Assembly (NCBI RefSeq): GCF_020217025.1
Contig: NZ_JAIWOF010000100.1
Coordinates: forward strand, 1 to 10,000
Direction of reading: 5' to 3'
Length of the DNA: 10,000 bases
From: Flavobacterium sp.
GTDB taxonomy: Bacteria; Bacteroidota; Bacteroidia; Flavobacteriales; Flavobacteriaceae
Positions 6,989 to 10,000 of this stretch are shown here, in pieces (within the stretch, counting starts at the first letter, position 1; every line of letters begins with the position of its first letter). Under the pieces are notes generated by a model. That model saw nothing but the letters and a program-made list of their open reading frames with translations. It was not told where the DNA came from and made no database searches. The translations under genes were made by a program, and so were the position numbers.

Positions 6989-9229
6989 ATGTTTCAAATT
7001 ATAAATCTTAGAAAAAGCTTATCGATAGCTGTAATTACTTCACTTTCTATATTTTCTTTTGCTCAAGAAAAACACTTAAAAAACATCAAACAATTAACTT
7101 TTGGAGGCGATAATGCCGAAGCATATTTTAATCCAAAAGGTGATAAACTAACACTTCAAGTTACCAATAAAGCCTTTGGAGTTTCGTGTGATCAAATCTT
7201 TATGCTGGATTTACAAGCAAAAGAATTTAATGAAAAAAGTTTGCAATTGGTTTCTACGGGAAAGGGAAGAACTACTTGTTCCTTCTACATGCCAGACGGA
7301 AAACATATCATATATGCTTCTACTCATGCAGCAGATCACGCTTGTCCGGCTCCACCAAAACCTATTGAAGGTAAATATCTTTGGGCAATTTATCCAGAAT
7401 TTGACATTTACATGGCCGATTTGAACGGGAATATTGTAAAACAATTAACTAATTCTCCGGGATATGATGCCGAAGCCGTAGTTTCTCCTGATGGAAAGAA
7501 AATTGCATTCACCAGTGTTAGAAGTGGCGATTTAGAGATTTACACTATGGATATCGATGGGAGCAATTTAAAACAAATCACTTCTGGATTAGGATATGAT
7601 GGTGGTTGCTTCTTTTCGCACGATAGCAAGAAAATCGTATTCCGTTCGTCTCGTCCAAAAACAGCTGAAGCAATTAAAGAGTATAAAGATTTATTGGCAC
7701 AAAATTTAGTGGCTCCATCTGAAATGGAAATCTACACTTGCAACATCGATGGTTCCGATTTAAAACAAATTACGAATCTTGGAAAAGCCAATTGGGCACC
7801 TTACTTCCACCCTTCTGATAAAAAAATCATCTTCTCTTCGAATCATCATTCCACTCGTGGTTATGATTTCCAGTTGTACATGATTGATACCAATGGTGAA
7901 AACTTACAGCAAATTACTTGGGAAAGCGAATTTAATGCGTTTCCAATGTTTTCTCCTGATGGAAAAAAGCTAGTATTCTCAAGTAACAGAATGCAAAGTA
8001 AACCTAGAGAAACCAACGTTTTCATCGCCGATTGGGTTGAAGGAGATACCGCTGAAATTGCACAACCAAAATCACTAAAAAAACATATAACTTATTTAGC
8101 TTCTGATGAATTACAAGGTCGCTTAACCGGTTCGGAAGGTGAAAAAAAAGCTGCCGATTATATTGCAAAAGAATTCAAAGCTTTAGGATTGAAACCTTAT
8201 GCGAATAATAGTTATTTCCAAAAATTCAATTACAAAGTAAAATTGAATCCTCATGCTACAGATGGTTCGGGTGACAAAGCCAATCATGGAACTAATGTGA
8301 TTGCGTTTTTAGACAACAAAGCGTCTAAAACGATTATTATTGGTGCGCATTACGATCATCTAGGTTTAAACGAACACAATCATTCTACAAAACCAAATTC
8401 TCATGGTGAAATTCATAACGGAGCCGATGATAATTCTTCTGGTGTTGCTGGAGTTTTGGAATTAGCTCGAATGTTATCAACAAACAAAACCAAAGAAAAT
8501 ACGAATTACATTTTTGCTTTATTTTCAGGTGAAGAAGATGGTTTAATTGGTTCAAAACACATGACAGAAACTTTTAAATCATTATATCCAAATGTTATCA
8601 CAATGATAAACATGGATATGATTGGAAGATTAAATGCTGATAAAGGGTTAACTGTGGGTGGCGTAGGAACTTCTCCTGAATTCACTAAAATCGTTAACAA
8701 AAATAAACCCGCTGGTTTTAATGTTACTTTAGATCTTGCAGGACAAGGACCTTCTGACCACACTTCATTTTATTTAAAAGATATTCCGGTGTTGTTTTTC
8801 TTTACAGGAACTCATAACGATTATCACAAACCAAGTGATGATGAGGATAAAATCAATTACTATGGTGTTAGAAACATTACGGATTATGTTTTTAGAGTAT
8901 GCTCAGAAATTGAAAAATTAGAGAAAGTTGAATTCAATAAAACAGCTATGAATACTGAAAAAGTAGTTCCAAAATACAAAGTAACTCTAGGAATTATGCC
9001 TGATTATACTGACCACGGAGATGGGTTACACATTGATGGTGTTACGGATAATCGTCCCGCGCATGCAGCAGGAATTTTAGCGGGAGATATTCTAGTAAAA
9101 ATTGGAGATTGTGAAATAAAAGAAGTATATAGTTATATGGATTGCTTGGCCAAATTAAGTGTTGGTGATGAAAAAGACGTAACCATAATGAGAAACGGCA
9201 AACCAATTACAGTAAAAGTAAAATTCTAA
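6989..9229 (+). CDS. Secreted M28 metallopeptidase with N-terminal PD40 propeller and C-terminal PDZ domain
   Basis: The 746-residue protein has three parts. A signal peptide (residues 1-25, ending SIFSFA before Gln26) predicts export. Residues about 35-350 hold around six TolB/WD40-like PD40 blades, with cores such as SPDGKKIAFTS, SPDGKKLVFSS and DIDGSNLKQIT. Residues about 362-645 form an M28 aminopeptidase domain with every zinc and catalytic residue in place: His454 and Asp456 in GAHYDHLG, bridging Asp480 in NGADDNSSG, base Glu515 and ligand Glu516 in SGEEDGLIGS, Asp543 in NMDMIGR and His613 in YHKPSDD. Residues about 665-746 look like a PDZ domain (AAGILAGDILVKIGDCEIKE). The protein is expected to be an exported di-zinc aminopeptidase; its substrate cannot be told from sequence. 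Propeller and PDZ may steer or gate substrates, which is inference. No complete protease-associated domain is evident inside the peptidase domain. No type IX sorting tail is seen: the protein ends in the PDZ strand TVKVKF. Confidence 0.93.
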   Translation: MFQIINLRKSLSIAVITSLSIFSFAQEKHLKNIKQLTFGGDNAEAYFNPKGDKLTLQVTNKAFGVSCDQIFMLDLQAKEFNEKSLQLVSTGKGRTTCSFYMPDGKHIIYASTHAADHACPAPPKPIEGKYLWAIYPEFDIYMADLNGNIVKQLTNSPGYDAEAVVSPDGKKIAFTSVRSGDLEIYTMDIDGSNLKQITSGLGYDGGCFFSHDSKKIVFRSSRPKTAEAIKEYKDLLAQNLVAPSEMEIYTCNIDGSDLKQITNLGKANWAPYFHPSDKKIIFSSNHHSTRGYDFQLYMIDTNGENLQQITWESEFNAFPMFSPDGKKLVFSSNRMQSKPRETNVFIADWVEGDTAEIAQPKSLKKHITYLASDELQGRLTGSEGEKKAADYIAKEFKALGLKPYANNSYFQKFNYKVKLNPHATDGSGDKANHGTNVIAFLDNKASKTIIIGAHYDHLGLNEHNHSTKPNSHGEIHNGADDNSSGVAGVLELARMLSTNKTKENTNYIFALFSGEEDGLIGSKHMTETFKSLYPNVITMINMDMIGRLNADKGLTVGGVGTSPEFTKIVNKNKPAGFNVTLDLAGQGPSDHTSFYLKDIPVLFFFTGTHNDYHKPSDDEDKINYYGVRNITDYVFRVCSEIEKLEKVEFNKTAMNTEKVVPKYKVTLGIMPDYTDHGDGLHIDGVTDNRPAHAAGILAGDILVKIGDCEIKEVYSYMDCLAKLSVGDEKDVTIMRNGKPITVKVKF

Positions 9230-9238
9230 AATCAAATT

Positions 9239-9265
9239 AAAGAGGACAATGTTCCTCTTTTTTTT
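9239..9265 (+). terminator. Rho-independent terminator of the M28 peptidase gene
   Basis: An 8-bp stem (AAAGAGGA at 9239-9246 with TCCTCTTT at 9253-9260) and a T run at 9258-9265. It starts 10 bases after the stop codon. The next gene begins within 45 bases, so the space between them is tight. Confidence 0.82.
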
Positions 9266-9277
9266 ATCAAGATTTAT

Positions 9278-9285
9278 TATATTTG
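9278..9285 (+). promoter_or_regulatory. Putative -7 element for the DUF1801 gene
   Basis: TATATTTG is an exact match to TAnnTTTG, though the following base is A, not C. No TTTG -33 box is present; the expected position lies in the T tract of the previous terminator. The element includes the TTG at 9283-9285, so if it is a real promoter that codon cannot be the translation start. Confidence 0.38.
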
Positions 9286-9306
9286 ATAAACACAAAAATA
9301 ACTGTT

Positions 9307-9881
9307 TTGGAAAAAAATCCTTGGAACAAAACCAATCAATGGGAAAACGAATTGGAGCTATTGCATGCTATCATTCGTAAAACTTTATTGATTGAAACTA
9401 CGAAATGGGGTGGCCCAGTTTACACTTATAAAAGTAAAAATGTTTTAGGAATCGGAGGTTTTAAATCCTATTTTGGAATTTGGTTTTACAATGGTGTTTT
9501 TTTAAAAGATGAGAAAAAACTGCTAATAAATGCTAATGAGGAAAACACCAAATCCTTACGTCAAATGCGATTTAATTCCGCTAACGAAATTGATGAAAAG
9601 TTAATTTTAGCCTATATTAAAGAAGCTATTGAAATTGAAGAAAAAGGTTTAGTTATTCCTAAAGAGAAAAAAGAAACCATTATCCCTGAATTATTACAAA
9701 ACGAATTGGATAGAAATTCGGAACTCTTAGATAAATTCAATGCATTTGCTCCATATAAACAAAGAGAATTTATTGAATACATAACTTTGCCAAACAAGAA
9801 AAAACTCAAATTTCACGACTTGAAAAAATAATTCCTGTGATATTAGAAGGTCGAGGCTTAAACGACAAATACAGAGCATAA
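9307..9881 (+). pseudogene. DUF1801/YdeI-like gene with a C-terminal frameshift
   Basis: The frame from 9283 to a stop at 9829-9831 encodes a DUF1801 (YdhG/YdeI-like) protein of unknown function. TTKWGGPVYTYKSKNVLG and GGFKSYFGIWFYNGVFL mark the DUF1801 domain, followed by NANEENTKSLRQMRF. The C-terminal YdeI-type segment starts normally (APYKQREFIEYI) and then turns into a Lys-rich tail in the wrong frame. From 9789 another frame continues the family pattern: AKQEKTQISRLEKII, then PVILEGRGLNDKYRA, stopping at 9879-9881. One base is missing between about 9784 and 9789. No in-frame ATG exists near the N-terminus; TTG at 9307 (MEKNPWNK) or TTG at 9283 are the options, and the first is preferred because 9283 lies in a promoter-like box. 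The product may still fold without its last 30 residues, so it could be a truncated gene rather than a dead one. A sequencing error is also possible. Confidence 0.75.
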
Positions 9882-9883
9882 AA

Positions 9884-9915
9884 AAAGCCGAATTTCAATT
9901 AAGAAATTCGGCTTT
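9884..9915. terminator. Bidirectional terminator between convergent genes
   Basis: A perfect 13-bp stem (AAAGCCGAATTTC at 9884-9896 with GAAATTCGGCTTT at 9903-9915) closes a 6-base loop. The minus-strand side ends in seven Ts (9886-9880), so it is strongest for the minus-strand gene ending at 9932. The plus-strand tail is only TTTATCTATTT. The stem begins 3 bases after the restored stop of the DUF1801 gene. Confidence 0.88.
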
Positions 9916-9931
9916 ATCTATTTAAAAAATC

Positions 9932-10000
9932 TTATTTTGCAGCTAATTTAGCACTCATTTCCATTGAAATAGCAGATTTTTCCATTTTGATTTTTCCAGC
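9932..10000 (-). CDS. C-terminal end of an unidentified minus-strand gene (partial)
   Basis: A minus-strand frame enters from the right edge and ends at a TAA (9934-9932), giving 22 codons that read AGKIKMEKSAISMEM followed by SAKLAAK. Support comes from the open frame up to the edge and from the strong terminator that starts 16 bases after the stop and has its T run on this strand. The fragment is too short to identify: it is rich in Lys, Met and Ala and looks like an amphipathic tail. No function is offered. Confidence 0.55.
   Translation of the reverse strand, partial: AGKIKMEKSAISMEMSAKLAAK

Noticed and set aside
7176..7444. Open frames of 77-82 codons on both strands inside the M28 peptidase gene
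   Set aside because: They overlap an intact, motif-rich gene in other frames and show no family features. The same holds for the minus-strand frames at 5987-6187, 8506-8763 and 9612-9809.
9781..9795. Programmed -1 ribosomal frameshift joining the two parts of the DUF1801 gene
   Set aside because: The junction (ATAACTTTGCC) has no X-XXY-YYZ slippery heptamer and no obvious stimulatory hairpin just downstream; a one-base deletion is simpler.

Overview
The window looks like ordinary chromosome from a low-GC member of the Bacteroidota, most likely a Flavobacterium-like species. The support is: AT-rich DNA with strong A/T third-position bias; promoters of the Bacteroidota type (TTTG, about 19 bases, TAnnTTTGC) rather than sigma70 boxes; start codons without Shine-Dalgarno sequences; signal peptides ending in Ala-Gln; and a family set (DUF4369-TlpA lipoprotein, delta-60 repeat protein, PD40-M28-PDZ peptidase) typical of that phylum. 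I see no phage, transposon, CRISPR array or defence island.

Layout. On the left, two minus-strand genes: a large secreted delta-60 repeat protein (2080 down to the window edge, C-terminus missing) and, upstream of it, rpsA for ribosomal protein S1 (3930-2164). A strong terminator separates them. The gap 3931-4175 holds two divergent, near-consensus promoters and a roughly 115-base rpsA leader with conspicuous inverted repeats. To the right, on the plus strand: a thioredoxin-fold TlpA/DUF4369 lipoprotein (4176-5300), tRNA-Tyr (5465-5546), peptidase T (5640-6884), a large secreted M28 metallopeptidase with a predicted beta-propeller in front and a PDZ domain behind (6989-9229), and a DUF1801/YdeI-like gene (about 9307-9881) that carries a frameshift near its end. 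At the right edge, the last 22 codons of an unidentified minus-strand gene converge on a shared hairpin terminator.

Organisation. Nearly every gene has its own promoter-like element and its own rho-independent terminator, so the genes look monocistronic and this is not an operon with one joint function. Loose themes are translation (S1, tRNA-Tyr), peptide breakdown (cytoplasmic PepT and exported M28) and envelope redox (TlpA-like lipoprotein).

Points most worth checking are the rpsA leader, which could be an autoregulatory RNA with competing pairings, and the DUF1801 gene, which has no in-frame ATG near its N-terminus and has lost one base near its C-terminus. I did not find a convincing new multi-gene system.
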